43,117 bases of DNA. It comes from Deltaproteobacteria bacterium (GTDB lineage: Bacteria; Myxococcota; Myxococcia; Myxococcales; JAHFDP01). This document shows, piece by piece, positions 1 to 8,288 of the stretch. Both the position numbers and the translations under genes were made by a program. Under the pieces are notes generated by a model, which saw nothing but the letters and a program-made list of their open reading frames with translations, did not search any database and had not been told where the DNA came from. Position 1 is the first letter of the stretch; each line of letters begins with the position of its first letter. Location of the stretch: NCBI GenBank assembly GCA_023248955.1, contig JAHFDP010000017.1:6485-49601 (forward strand), written 5' to 3'.

Positions 1-119
1 GGCCACGAAAAGCTGGCAACCTCGCTCTCTATTGGACCAAGGGCATCCTCGATGGCATCGTGCCGCTCCTGCCATGTACGCTGCCACCAATGCCGCCACA
101 GATCGTCTGCCTCACTCAT
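1..119 (-). CDS. Hypothetical protein, 3' end beyond the window
   Basis: An open frame runs from an ATG at 117-119 on the minus strand to the left edge with no stop, giving 39 visible residues that begin MSEADDLWRHWWQRTWQERH. It is acidic and tryptophan-rich, as an N-terminus of a soluble protein might be. An AGGG lies about 8 nt before the ATG. It would be divergent from the toxin-antitoxin pair, with about 115 bp of shared upstream DNA. No family is recognisable from this fragment. A chance open frame of this length in GC-rich DNA is possible, so the call is tentative. Confidence 0.4.
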   Translation of the reverse strand, partial: MSEADDLWRHWWQRTWQERHDAIEDALGPIESEVASFSW

Positions 120-233
120 GACAACGACCCTGGTACAACGTGCTCGGGAGCCGGTGCAACCACAACGTCACTCTCCGCCATAAAAATTCGGCGGGCGGTT
201 GAATTAAGTAGGATAAAAAGTAAGCTGAAAGGT

Positions 234-497
234 ATGGCAATCACAAAACGTAAAATTAGCCTCTCGCTCGCAACGGATTTGGTTGCCTTGATCGATCGCC
301 GCGCAACCAAGCAGGGAGGTGCAACTCGGAGCGCGATCATTGATGCGGCTGTACGGGCATGGGCTACGCGGTCGACCGCCAAGGAGATCGACGACGCGAC
401 AGCTGCCTATTACCAGTCGCTCACACCCGCTGAGCGCGACGAAGACGCAACCTGGGCGCGGCTCGGTAACGCGAATGTTCGCTCGGAGAAAGCGTGA
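234..497 (+). CDS. Ribbon-helix-helix antitoxin of a MazEF-type module
   Basis: An 87-residue protein. Residues 4-46 look like a CopG/MetJ-type ribbon-helix-helix DNA-binding fold: a short beta strand (KRKISLSLATDL) and two helices ending TRSAIIDAAVRAWATRS. The acidic C-terminus (about 50-87, with AYYQSLTPAERDED) resembles the toxin-neutralising tail of such antitoxins. The ATG at 234 is preceded by GAAAGG, and the frame upstream of it reads as non-protein, so the longer open frame from 60 is not the gene. Its stop overlaps the GTG start of the toxin (GTGA, 494-497), indicating coupled translation. Such antitoxins normally autorepress; the AT-rich stretch at 179-230 is the likely promoter/operator region. 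Confidence 0.85.
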   Translation: MAITKRKISLSLATDLVALIDRRATKQGGATRSAIIDAAVRAWATRSTAKEIDDATAAYYQSLTPAERDEDATWARLGNANVRSEKA

Positions 498-844
498 ATT
501 CGCTTCGACGCGGGCACATCTACTGGGTCACGATTCCCGACGAGCCGGGACGCAAACGCCGTCCCGCCCTGGTCCTCTCTCCCGACATTCGCAACGCGCT
601 CGCGGGCGATGTCATCGTAGTGCCGCTGTCGAGTGTGATTCGCGACGCACCGACGCACGTTCGACTCCGGGCGGGTGACGGTGGCATCAAAGTGTTGTCG
701 GTCGTGAAGTGCGAGCAGATCACGACGCTGCAGAAAGAACGGCTCGTTCCGATACCGATCGGTGGGCCGCTCTCATCAGGGCGCATGCAAGAAATCGAGA
801 GAGCGGTGCTCCGCGCTGTCGGCGTGATGATTCCTCTCGAGTAA
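494..844 (+). CDS. MazF/PemK family endoribonuclease toxin
   Basis: 116 residues with the PemK/MazF layout: RRGHIYWVTIPDEPGRKRRP at the N-terminus, then ALVLSPDIRN, VIVVPLSSVIRDAPTHVRL, VVKCEQITTLQKERL and a C-terminal helix with MQEIERAVLRAVGV. Family members are sequence-specific, ribosome-independent mRNA interferases held inactive by the cognate antitoxin. Length is normal (about 110-120). It starts at a GTG inside the antitoxin stop (GTGA overlap). It runs convergently toward topA with only 16 bp between the stop codons, so there is no room for a conventional terminator. Confidence 0.92.
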   Translation: MNSLRRGHIYWVTIPDEPGRKRRPALVLSPDIRNALAGDVIVVPLSSVIRDAPTHVRLRAGDGGIKVLSVVKCEQITTLQKERLVPIPIGGPLSSGRMQEIERAVLRAVGVMIPLE

Positions 845-860
845 CGCCAAATCACGCCGA

Positions 861-3191
861 TTACGAAGCCACCACCGCGTCGCCGGTCGTCTCCGTCGCT
901 AGCCGGTACCCACACTCTTTATCCGCGCACGCCAAAAACGTCCCGTCACGCTTGCTGTACTTCGAGAGCAGATAGGGCTTCGCGCACTGCGGACACGGCT
1001 GCGGCACCGGGCGATCCCACGCGGCGAATTTGCAATTCGGATAATTCACGCAACCGTAAAATGTCTTCCCGCGCTTGGTGCGCCGCTCCGCCAAACCGCC
1101 GCCGTCATCGGGACAGACGATTCCTTCGAGCGTAATGGGCTTGCTGGTCTTGCACGTCGGATAGTCCGTGCATGCGAGGAATCGCCCGAACCGGCCGCGG
1201 CGATTGGCCATCGGCTTTCCGCAGGTCGGGCAAATTTCATTGGTCGGAATCTCCTCGACCGGACGAATCTCACCGTCCACCTCGACGAAGTCCTTCGTAT
1301 TCTTGCAGTCGGGATACGCGGAGCAGGCCAGAAACCGCCCCATGCGGCCCCACTTGATCACCATCGCCGAGCCACATTTTTCACAGTTGAGCTCGGTCTT
1401 CTGCTCTTCGCGCTTCACGTCGCGCATCGACGCTTCGGCCTTTTCGAGCGTCTCGGCGAACGGCCCGTAGAACGCCGTCATCACCTTCACCCAATTGATA
1501 TTGCCGGCTTCGATCTCGTCGAGCTCGTCTTCCATCTTCGCGGTGAAGGCGTAATCGAGCACGTTCGGAAATGATTCCACCAGCAGGTCCGTCACAATGT
1601 CGCCGAGCTCCGTAGGGAAGAAATTTCGCGTGTCCTTCTTCTCGACGTACTCCTTGTCCACGATGGTCGACATGATCGCCGCGTAGGTCGACGGTCGGCC
1701 GATGCCACGCTCTTCGAGCTCCTTCACCAGTGACGCTTCCGTGTAGCGCGGCGGCGGCGCGGTGAAATGCTGCTCGGGCAGGATCTTCTGAAGCTCCACC
1801 ACTTCGCCTTTCTCGAGTGGCGGCAACGCTTTCTTGCCATCGCTTTCATCACTTCCTTCATTGTCTTTCGATTCCAACTCCTGACCGGCTTCCATCTCCG
1901 GCTCGGCCGTGTCGGCGGTGAATCCATACGTCGCGAGGTAACCCGCAAACTTCAGCGTCTGCCCGGTCGCGCGGAACACCGCTTCCTTGGCCGTGATGTC
2001 CGCGGCGGTCTGATCGAAAATCGCCGGCAGCATCTGGCACGCGATAAAGCGATTCCAAATCAGCTCGTAGAGCCGAAATTCGTCGCGCGGCAAGATCGAC
2101 TTCACCCGCTCGGGCGGATAGTCCGCGCTCGTTGGCCGAATCGCCTCGTGCGCGTCCTGCGCGGCTTTGCGGCTCTTGAAGACCACCGGCGTCGGCGGGA
2201 GGTGATCTTTGCCCCAAGTCTTCTGAATGTATTCGCGCGCGAAGGCCACCGCGTCGTCACTGATGCGCACCGAGTCCGTGCGCATGTACGTGATCAGCGC
2301 GACCGGTCCGTCCTCGCCGAGATCCACGCCCTCGTACAGCGCCTGCGCAATGCCCATCGTCCGCTTGGCCGTGTAGCCAAGCCGGTTGGCCGCTTCCTGC
2401 TGAAGCTTGCTCGTAATGAACGGCGGCGGCGCGGTGCGGCGACGCTCTTTTTTCTGGACGCTGTCGACGATCCAGCGCGCGCCCTGGATTCCGCTCAGCA
2501 CCGTGTCCGCATCATCCTTGGTGGAGAGCTCCGCTTTGGCACCACGCCACTTCGAGAGCTTCGCGCGGAACTGCGGCGGCAACCGCGCCGCGAGTTCCGC
2601 TTCGATCGACCAATACTCGACCGGCACGAACTTCCCGATCTCCCGCTCACGCTCCACGACGAGGCGTACCGCGACGCTCTGCACACGCCCCGCGCTGATG
2701 CCGCGCCGCACTTTCTTCCAGAGAATCGGCGAAATCTGATACCCGACCAGCCGGTCCAACACGCGCCGCGCCTGCTGCGCATCGAACTTGTCCTTGTTCA
2801 GCTCGAGCGGATGCCCAATGGCCTCGAGGATGGCCTTTTTCGTAATCTCGTTGAAGAGCACCCGCTGCACATCGGGGCCGCCCTTGGCTTTGCGCAGCTC
2901 CTCGGCGATGTGCCAAGCGATGGCCTCTCCCTCGCGATCGGGGTCGGTTGCCAGAAAGACGTGGTCAGCCTTCTTCGCGGCGGCTTTGATCTCCGCCATG
3001 ACCTTGGCCTTGGTCTTCAAAATTTCGTAAGTCGGCTTGAATTTCTTTTTAATATCGACGCCAATTTTCGACTTGGGCAGATCCTTCACGTGCCCCACGG
3101 ACGCCTTCACCGTGTAGCGCGCGCCCAGGTATTTCTTGATGGTCTTCGCCTTTGCGGGCGACTCCACAATCACGAGCGAATTGGTAGCCAT
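861..3191 (-). CDS. topA: DNA topoisomerase I (type IA)
   Basis: 776 residues. It relaxes negatively supercoiled DNA through a transient 5'-phosphotyrosine break. The Toprim domain opens with SLVIVESPAKAKTIKKYL and has the metal-binding LATDPDREGEAIAWH block near residues 80-94. The catalytic tyrosine is Tyr302 in LITYMRTDS. From about residue 590 there are four C-terminal topoisomerase zinc-ribbon modules (CEKCG, CPTCG, CPDDG, CPQCA). In the third, the second cysteine is replaced by Asp, so that ribbon probably does not bind zinc. The ATG is 9 nt from the dprA stop, with an AGAGGA ribosome-binding site next to that stop. It is the last gene of the dprA-topA unit. Confidence 0.97.
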   Translation of the reverse strand: MATNSLVIVESPAKAKTIKKYLGARYTVKASVGHVKDLPKSKIGVDIKKKFKPTYEILKTKAKVMAEIKAAAKKADHVFLATDPDREGEAIAWHIAEELRKAKGGPDVQRVLFNEITKKAILEAIGHPLELNKDKFDAQQARRVLDRLVGYQISPILWKKVRRGISAGRVQSVAVRLVVEREREIGKFVPVEYWSIEAELAARLPPQFRAKLSKWRGAKAELSTKDDADTVLSGIQGARWIVDSVQKKERRRTAPPPFITSKLQQEAANRLGYTAKRTMGIAQALYEGVDLGEDGPVALITYMRTDSVRISDDAVAFAREYIQKTWGKDHLPPTPVVFKSRKAAQDAHEAIRPTSADYPPERVKSILPRDEFRLYELIWNRFIACQMLPAIFDQTAADITAKEAVFRATGQTLKFAGYLATYGFTADTAEPEMEAGQELESKDNEGSDESDGKKALPPLEKGEVVELQKILPEQHFTAPPPRYTEASLVKELEERGIGRPSTYAAIMSTIVDKEYVEKKDTRNFFPTELGDIVTDLLVESFPNVLDYAFTAKMEDELDEIEAGNINWVKVMTAFYGPFAETLEKAEASMRDVKREEQKTELNCEKCGSAMVIKWGRMGRFLACSAYPDCKNTKDFVEVDGEIRPVEEIPTNEICPTCGKPMANRRGRFGRFLACTDYPTCKTSKPITLEGIVCPDDGGGLAERRTKRGKTFYGCVNYPNCKFAAWDRPVPQPCPQCAKPYLLSKYSKRDGTFLACADKECGYRLATETTGDAVVAS

Positions 3192-3200
3192 TTTTTCCTC

Positions 3201-4100
3201 TTAGACCCGCAGAAAATATTTGCCCGGCTGCTGCACACACAGCCCTTGTAATTCCAAAGTCGTCAGCAGCCGCGCCAGCGCCGGCGCAGGAACCGCCAGC
3301 GTTTCCACCAATTCATCAAACTGCTTCGGGGCACGATGATCGAGCGCAGCAAACAGCCGCGCACAATCCCCCTCTAATTGCGGACCAGGTCTCTCCTCGT
3401 AACCGTGAACGTCGACGTGGACATCGCCGGCCTTTCCCTCGATCCCGCAAACCCGCAAGATATCCCCTGCATCACGAACCGCCCGCGCGCCCTTCCCGAA
3501 CAGCTCCATCGCCCCCGCAGAAAGCGCATCCCGCACATCCCCCGGCACTGTCATCACGGGCCGATCCATCTCCCGCGCAAACCGTGCGGTCACGAGCGAT
3601 CCCGACTTCACCTCGGCCCGCACGACAACCACGCCAAGAGACAATCCGGCAATAATCCGATTGCGCGCCGGAAAGCAGCCCCGCAACGGCCCAGTCCCCG
3701 GCTCCTGCTCGCTCACCAGCGCGCCACCCTTCGCCACCACCGCCTCAAAAAGTTCCCGATGCTCGCTCGGATAAACCACGTCGATCCCACATCCGAAAAC
3801 AACCACCGTCCGCCCGCCCGCCTGCAACGCTGCCCGGTGCGCAATCCCGTCAATGCCACGCGCCCCACCGCTCACCACGACCACGCCGGCCCGCGCCAAC
3901 CCGCCGGCAATCTGCGCGGCCAACTCATCACCATAGGAATCCGACGCGCGCGCCCCGACAACCCCCACCGCGGGCGTCCGCGCGTCCGGCAACGTGCCGC
4001 GAATCCAGAGCCGCTCCGGCGGCTGCGGCACGGACTTTAGCGCTGTGGGGTAGTCAGGATCGCCGAACGAAACGATCCGCACACCGTCGGAAGAGGGCAT
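3201..4100 (-). CDS. dprA: DNA-processing protein DprA
   Basis: 299 residues. DprA binds incoming single-stranded DNA during natural transformation and loads RecA. The Rossmann-like domain has VVGARASDSYGDELA, the signature SGGARGIDGIAHRAAL and GCGIDVVYPSEHREL, followed by FPARNRIIAGLS and EVKSGSLVTARFAREMDRPV. The last ~65 residues form a winged-helix segment (LFAALDHRAPKQFDELVETL) as in the DprA C-terminal domain. An N-terminal SAM/HhH domain is absent, so it is shorter than many homologues. Adjacency to topA is common in bacteria. A sigma70-like promoter lies directly upstream (see 4112-4140). Confidence 0.95.
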   Translation of the reverse strand: MPSSDGVRIVSFGDPDYPTALKSVPQPPERLWIRGTLPDARTPAVGVVGARASDSYGDELAAQIAGGLARAGVVVVSGGARGIDGIAHRAALQAGGRTVVVFGCGIDVVYPSEHRELFEAVVAKGGALVSEQEPGTGPLRGCFPARNRIIAGLSLGVVVVRAEVKSGSLVTARFAREMDRPVMTVPGDVRDALSAGAMELFGKGARAVRDAGDILRVCGIEGKAGDVHVDVHGYEERPGPQLEGDCARLFAALDHRAPKQFDELVETLAVPAPALARLLTTLELQGLCVQQPGKYFLRV

Positions 4101-4111
4101 TGGGGCGCGGG

Positions 4112-4140
4112 CTTATAAGGAGCGAATTTCAGAAAGTCAA
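4112..4140 (-). promoter_or_regulatory. Sigma70-type promoter for dprA-topA
   Basis: On the minus strand TTGACT (4135-4140) and TATAAG (4112-4117) are separated by exactly 17 bp; each hexamer differs from consensus at one position. They sit in the 42-bp gap between the LysM gene stop and the dprA ATG. The expected transcription start, about 7 nt past the -10, leaves a 5' leader of only ~4-6 nt. dprA-topA can therefore probably be transcribed independently of the upstream pgeF operon. Confidence 0.7.
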
Positions 4141-4142
4141 AA

Positions 4143-5312
4143 TTAAGGTTCGCTGGCGGGCGGCATCATCTCCACCCGATCACCGAGCACAATTTCTCGA
4201 ATCGAACGCTGAATCAGCCCCGTGCAGGCAGTGGTGTTCACACCGATCACGAGAATGGTGCCGATCTCCTCCGTCGGAAATTCCACGTGCTCGCTCGCCG
4301 TCGCAGACCCCGACTCGGCGTAGAGTCCTTGCAGCGCTTCCAGCCCGTCGCCGCGCCGCACTACCGAAAAAGTATTCCCAATCACCACGCCGTCTTTCGA
4401 GCCCTTGTCGATGAACACCAAGCTGTTCTCCCCCATGGTACCCAGCCGCCCCTGCGCCGAAGCCATGACCAGACCCGTCAGCGCCCGCGTATTCGGCTGC
4501 ACGGCCACGCGCTCATCCATGTGCAAATAGGGAATCAGCGGGTCGCCACGTTCGATGGTGTCCACCGCATTGTAAATTTCGCCGCGCGAAACGCCGTCAC
4601 CGACATCGACGATACGCACATTGCCCAAAATCTGGATCAGATAACCCGCCGGCTCGTGCGTGGACGGATGAATGATGACGTGATCGGTGCGGTAGGCGAT
4701 GAAAACGTCACCGAGCTTGGGCGTCGTCGTCAGCTTTAGATAGACGGAATCGCCGGTGGTGAGCAGCACCTTCTCCTCGAACGATCCGACCACGCGACCG
4801 GCGCCTTCCATCTCCGCGGCACTGACGAAGGGCGGATTCGAAACTTTCACCTCCGCGGGCGGCGGGACGTAGCCGATCTTCCCCACCACCGATACGGAAG
4901 CGGCGGTTTTTCCACTGGTAAACGTCCCCATCGAAACGTCCGCGGGCGCGACCAGCGGCGGCGCGATTCCAGGCTCGTCGCGGCTCGCTTCCCATTCGGC
5001 GGGATCGGTCTTGGCCTCCAGCTCCGCCGGCGTGCTTTCGCCCGCGAGCCGCACGTGGAGCTTGCTACCCGGATAGATCCAATGCGGATTTTCGATCTGC
5101 GGATTCTCGCTCCAGATCTTCGGCCAGTACCAGGGATTGTGCAGAAATTTTTGCGAGAGGTCCCACAACGTGTCGTTCTTCTGAATGGTGTACGAGTCGC
5201 CGTCCATTCCAACCGGTACCGAATCGATTGCTCTCGTCGTAGAGGTGGCCGTCGGCGGCCTTTCTGGAGCCTGCGCCGCCGCCACCAAAATCATCGCCGC
5301 TAGAATCGTCAC
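4143..5312 (-). CDS. Exported LysM-domain protein
   Basis: 389 residues. A short hydrophobic N-terminus (MTILAAMILVAAAQA) looks like a signal peptide. Residues ~38-88 form a LysM peptidoglycan-binding module (DGDSYTIQKNDTLWDLSQKF through IYPGSKLHV). The remaining ~300 residues are beta-rich with no family I can name; they include GDSVYLKLTTTPKLGDVFIA and repeated gly/val strands. The GTG start is embedded in the upstream gene's ATGTGA end (GTGA overlap, 5309-5312) and is preceded by GGGGGA. Position after a CpoB-like lipoprotein suggests a role at the cell wall or outer envelope. Confidence 0.85.
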   Translation of the reverse strand: MTILAAMILVAAAQAPERPPTATSTTRAIDSVPVGMDGDSYTIQKNDTLWDLSQKFLHNPWYWPKIWSENPQIENPHWIYPGSKLHVRLAGESTPAELEAKTDPAEWEASRDEPGIAPPLVAPADVSMGTFTSGKTAASVSVVGKIGYVPPPAEVKVSNPPFVSAAEMEGAGRVVGSFEEKVLLTTGDSVYLKLTTTPKLGDVFIAYRTDHVIIHPSTHEPAGYLIQILGNVRIVDVGDGVSRGEIYNAVDTIERGDPLIPYLHMDERVAVQPNTRALTGLVMASAQGRLGTMGENSLVFIDKGSKDGVVIGNTFSVVRRGDGLEALQGLYAESGSATASEHVEFPTEEIGTILVIGVNTTACTGLIQRSIREIVLGDRVEMMPPASEP

Positions 5313-6031
5313 ATTCCCCCCAACGCCAACCGTGCCTGCGCCGCTTCCGGCGATTCCGGAAACCGCTTCGACACCCGCTCAAACCGATCCCGCGCCTCGC
5401 TGATCCGCTTCAACCGCTGCGCACACCGAGCCTGCTCCAAGAGCGCCCCGGCCACCGCATCTCCGGTCGGATAACGCTTCTCTACTTTCTCAAACCACGG
5501 CAGCGCGCTCGCGCAATCGCCCTGCGCGACATGCGCCAGCCCGCAGAGGTAGAGCGCCTTCCCAGCTGCTAAGTGTTTTGGAAACCGCTCTGCAAAAACC
5601 TCGAAGTCCCTCGCCGCGCCCGCGTGATCGCCCTCGTTGAACCGCTGCACCGCCGAGGCGAATTGCGCGTCGGCATCCACGACCGGCGACGTTTTCGGAA
5701 CCGTAGCGGCCTCGAGATCCGCCGGCGGATCTTCGAGCGTCTGCTCCGTGGGCAGCCGGGGTGCCGTCAACACGGGATTGGCCGAGGGCGCGAGCTTGGT
5801 GGTCGGCAACGAGACGCGCGGATCCGCGGAAACGGCCGGTCGCGCCTCGCGCTGCGACGACAGTAATCCGACCCGATTCTCGAGGAAGGCGATGCGCTTT
5901 TGCTGATCCCCGTCGCGAGCGTGCAGCCGTTCCACTTCACCGCGCAGCGATTCGTTTTCTTGCCGCAACGCCCGATCGGTCGCGCAGGCAAGCGCAAGCG
6001 GCAAAGCGGCGAGAGGAAGAAGACGGCGCAT
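5309..6031 (-). CDS. CpoB/YbgF-like TPR lipoprotein
   Basis: 240 residues from the ATG at 6031. The signal peptide ends in a lipobox (MRRLLPLAALPLALAC). A coiled coil follows (about 22-60: LRQENESLRGEVERLHARDG, LENRVGLLSS), then a proline/threonine-rich linker, then three TPR-like helical pairs with spacing typical of the Tol-Pal accessory protein YbgF/CpoB (QFASAVQRFNEGDHAGAARD, ALYLCGLAHVAQGDCASALP, ALLEQARCAQRLKRISEARD). The frame is open for 41 codons upstream but that stretch has no signal-peptide character. Known CpoB proteins sit next to tol-pal; here the only Pal-like gene is about 6 kb away, so the functional link is inference. Confidence 0.82.
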   Translation of the reverse strand: MRRLLPLAALPLALACATDRALRQENESLRGEVERLHARDGDQQKRIAFLENRVGLLSSQREARPAVSADPRVSLPTTKLAPSANPVLTAPRLPTEQTLEDPPADLEAATVPKTSPVVDADAQFASAVQRFNEGDHAGAARDFEVFAERFPKHLAAGKALYLCGLAHVAQGDCASALPWFEKVEKRYPTGDAVAGALLEQARCAQRLKRISEARDRFERVSKRFPESPEAAQARLALGGM

Positions 6032-6069
6032 GTTGTCAATTAGAAAGTCTAGCCCGAGTCGGCCCGAAA

Positions 6070-6810
6070 TCAATTTGGCGGAAAGATGAAAGCCACATGC
6101 CGCCCCGTTTGGCCCCGATCGCGGCGATGGCTGAAAAAGCGGGAGGCGTCGCAACTCGTGCAGGCGTCCAGCACGTCGATGTGCGCGTCGGCGACCCCGG
6201 CGGAGCGCAACGCGGCGCGAACGGCAAAGGGCAAATCGACACGCGGGCTCGCGGCGTTCAGCTCAGCGGCGCCCGGCCCAAACGTCTCCGCAAAGTCGCG
6301 GGCCAATTCGGGTGAGACCGCGTAACAGCAACGGCGGATGCAAGGCCCGATGGCGGCGAGAATTTCATGCGGCTCAGCCCCGAGCGCCACCAACGCTTCG
6401 ACCCCGCGCGCCGCAATGGAAAGCCGTGCGCCGCGCCACCCGGAATGAACGGCGGCAACTGCCCCAATGCGCGGTGCGCAAAGGAGGAGCGGTGCACAGT
6501 CCGCGACGCGAACAGCCGCGGCCAGCCCACGCTCCGAAGAGACAACCCCATCCGCTTCTGGCCTGCTAGTCCAATGCCGATCCGCACGAACGATTCGATC
6601 GCCATGAACCTGCTTGGCCAACACGAAATCGGACGGCGCCGCGGAAGCGGCTTGCGCCAAGGTCCGCCACGGATCATTCGGGACCTGCCGAGCCGGTTCA
6701 AAAAATGAATCTAGATTCAGATTTTGAAATGGAGGTTCACCATTTGAGCGCTGCGTAAACCCATGCGCGATTCCGTTTGAGGCAAAGAGCGGCGAGGTCA
6801 GCCAAAGCAT
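6070..6810 (-). CDS. pgeF: PgeF/YfiH (LACC1-type) multicopper-like enzyme
   Basis: 246 residues from the ATG at 6810. It carries the family metal-site motifs: VLAKQVHGDRIV, VRVADCAPLLLCAP and AAVHSGWRGARLS, plus GPCIRRCCYAVSPELA. Bacterial YfiH/PgeF proteins act as purine nucleoside phosphorylase/adenosine deaminase-like enzymes or clear cell-wall synthesis errors; which applies here is not visible. Three in-frame start options exist (6864, 6819, 6810). I prefer 6810 because TATGAT lies 7 nt upstream, matching the leaderless pattern seen elsewhere in the window. It is the first gene of the minus-strand operon through the LysM gene. Confidence 0.93.
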   Translation of the reverse strand: MLWLTSPLFASNGIAHGFTQRSNGEPPFQNLNLDSFFEPARQVPNDPWRTLAQAASAAPSDFVLAKQVHGDRIVRADRHWTSRPEADGVVSSERGLAAAVRVADCAPLLLCAPRIGAVAAVHSGWRGARLSIAARGVEALVALGAEPHEILAAIGPCIRRCCYAVSPELARDFAETFGPGAAELNAASPRVDLPFAVRAALRSAGVADAHIDVLDACTSCDASRFFSHRRDRGQTGRHVAFIFPPN

Positions 6811-6817
6811 GGTGCTC

Positions 6818-6823
6818 ATCATA
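6818..6823 (-). promoter_or_regulatory. Candidate -10 of a leaderless pgeF transcript
   Basis: TATGAT on the minus strand lies 7 nt before the pgeF ATG at 6810, where transcription would begin at or beside the A of ATG. There is no Shine-Dalgarno sequence and no convincing -35. It is one of five similar TANNNT-N6/7-start arrangements in the window. Confidence 0.4.
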
Positions 6824-6883
6824 ACCACGCCGTCGTCGCGCGTGTCCCTTGACCTCCGCGCCACGCGGCGCTACGCCCACGCT

Positions 6884-7630
6884 ATGCCTACCGTCCCCGC
6901 CGGCACTCGCGTCTGCTCCAGCTGCGGCGTTCCGCTCGCCGCGGGCTTCCAATTCTGCCCCGGCTGCGGCAAGCCGGTCCCCGCTATCGCCAAGGTGGCC
7001 CGTCCGCGTGCACGCCTCTCTACCATCGCGCGCGACGGCAGTGCGTCGGCCGTCTACGATCTCGTCAAAGACGAAACGACGCTCGGCAAGGACGCCCAAA
7101 TCTCGCTGCCCGATCTCTACTTGGCGCCGCTGCACGCACGCTTCGTGTTCAAGGACGGCCAGCTGATCTTCGCGGACGCCGGAGCGCTCAACGGCATTTA
7201 CGTTCAGGTTCCCGCGCAGACCGACGTGCCGCTCGCACCGAACGACGAAATCCGCGTCGGCCGCCAGCTCTTGCGCGTCGCCGAAATGCCGCCCTACCCC
7301 GACGTCGAGGCACAACCGACGCAAGGCAGTCCTGATCCAGGCTATGTCGCTCGGCTCGAGCAGATCCTCGAAGGGGGCGAACTGGGCGATGCCTTTCCGC
7401 TCCGCGACGGCGACAACACGTTGGGCCGCACTGCTGCCGATATCCACTTTCCAACAGACGGATACGTCTCTTCCCGCCACGCGGTCGTGAAGCTCAGCGC
7501 CGGCACGGTGAGCATTCGAGACCTGGGCAGCGCCAATGGAACCTTCCTGCGTGTCCGCGGCGAAGCAGCGGTAAAGGCTGGCGATCTGTTGCTAGTCGGC
7601 GAGCAGCTCCTCCGCGTCGAACCGGCGTAA
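6884..7630 (+). CDS. Zinc-ribbon protein with two FHA domains
   Basis: 248 residues. Residues 10-27 form a zinc ribbon with two CxxC knuckles (CSSCG, CPGCG). A degenerate first FHA domain follows (about 45-130: TTLGKDAQISLPD, LHARFVFKDG, LNGIYVQVP). A canonical second FHA domain is at about 155-245 with NTLGRTAADIHFP, YVSSRHAVVKL and LGSANGTFLRV, the phosphothreonine-contacting G-R, S-R-H and N-G-T positions. FHA domains read Ser/Thr-kinase signals; no kinase is in the window. The ATG at 6884 is preceded by TTGACC (6849-6854) and, 17 bp on, a poor TACGCC -10 ending 6 nt before the ATG. It lies 61 bp upstream of the sigma-factor gene and may or may not be co-transcribed with it. Confidence 0.9.
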   Translation: MPTVPAGTRVCSSCGVPLAAGFQFCPGCGKPVPAIAKVARPRARLSTIARDGSASAVYDLVKDETTLGKDAQISLPDLYLAPLHARFVFKDGQLIFADAGALNGIYVQVPAQTDVPLAPNDEIRVGRQLLRVAEMPPYPDVEAQPTQGSPDPGYVARLEQILEGGELGDAFPLRDGDNTLGRTAADIHFPTDGYVSSRHAVVKLSAGTVSIRDLGSANGTFLRVRGEAAVKAGDLLLVGEQLLRVEPA

Positions 7631-7691
7631 TGCCCGTATCCCCGCTTCCCGACACTCGTTTTCTCCGCAGATTGACGTGGAGTGAGAGCTT

Positions 7692-8288
7692 TTGTCGGTG
7701 AGCGCACCACCGATGGAAGATGAAGCGCTACTCGCGGCTTTTGCGTCCGCGGGCGACGGGTCTGTGCGTGAGCTGGAGGCCGAGCGGCGCCGCACTTTTC
7801 GGGCGGTGGTCGAGCGGTATCAGGACAACGTTTTCAGGCTGGCGTTTCACCTAACCGGAAGCGCCGAAGAGGCGGAGGACATCGCGCAAGAAACCTTCGT
7901 GGCAGCATACGGGACGCTCGGAAAATTGCGCCCCGGATCGTCCATCGAAGCCTGGCTCACCAGCATCGCGGTCAATCGGGCGCGCGACTTTTTGAAGTCG
8001 CACCGCCACGCCAAAACCGAGGTGGTGGCGCCAGACGAGATGCCACAGCAGGCCGACCGGGACCGCAATCCCGAGGAGGTTGCCAGCGAAGGACAGCGGG
8101 AACAGCTTTTGCGCGAGGCCATCGAGCACCTTCCTCCCGCGTACCGAACGGTGGTCGTGCTCAGGGACATCGAGGACAAGAGTTACGAGGAGATTCGCGA
8201 GGTGTTGCCGCTGCCGCTGACGACTTTGAAGATGCGCGTCATCCGCGGACGACTGATGCTTCGCAAGTACTTGGAAGGACGGCTGTAG
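7692..8288 (+). CDS. ECF-family RNA polymerase sigma factor
   Basis: 198 residues. Region 2 is at about 35-85 (RYQDNVFRLAFHLTGSAEEA, EDIAQETFVAAYGTL, SIEAWLTSIAVNRARDFLKS). A variable linker follows, then region 4 at about 135-190 with LPPAYRTVVVLRDIEDKSYE and a helix-turn-helix ending LTTLKMRVIRGRLMLRKYL. ECF sigma factors direct RNA polymerase to a small regulon when released from a membrane anti-sigma factor, and the next gene encodes such a protein. The start is uncertain: TTG at 7692, GTG at 7698 or ATG at 7713; GGAG/GAGAG at 7679-7688 is better spaced for 7698. Confidence 0.93.
   Translation: MSVSAPPMEDEALLAAFASAGDGSVRELEAERRRTFRAVVERYQDNVFRLAFHLTGSAEEAEDIAQETFVAAYGTLGKLRPGSSIEAWLTSIAVNRARDFLKSHRHAKTEVVAPDEMPQQADRDRNPEEVASEGQREQLLREAIEHLPPAYRTVVVLRDIEDKSYEEIREVLPLPLTTLKMRVIRGRLMLRKYLEGRL

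Noticed and set aside
60-233. N-terminal extension of the antitoxin frame
   Set aside because: Translation before residue 59 is not protein-like, and a good ribosome-binding site precedes the internal ATG at 234.
1767-3251. 494-codon plus-strand frame opposite topA
   Set aside because: It is a shadow of topA, which has every topoisomerase I motif; the antisense translation has no recognisable features.
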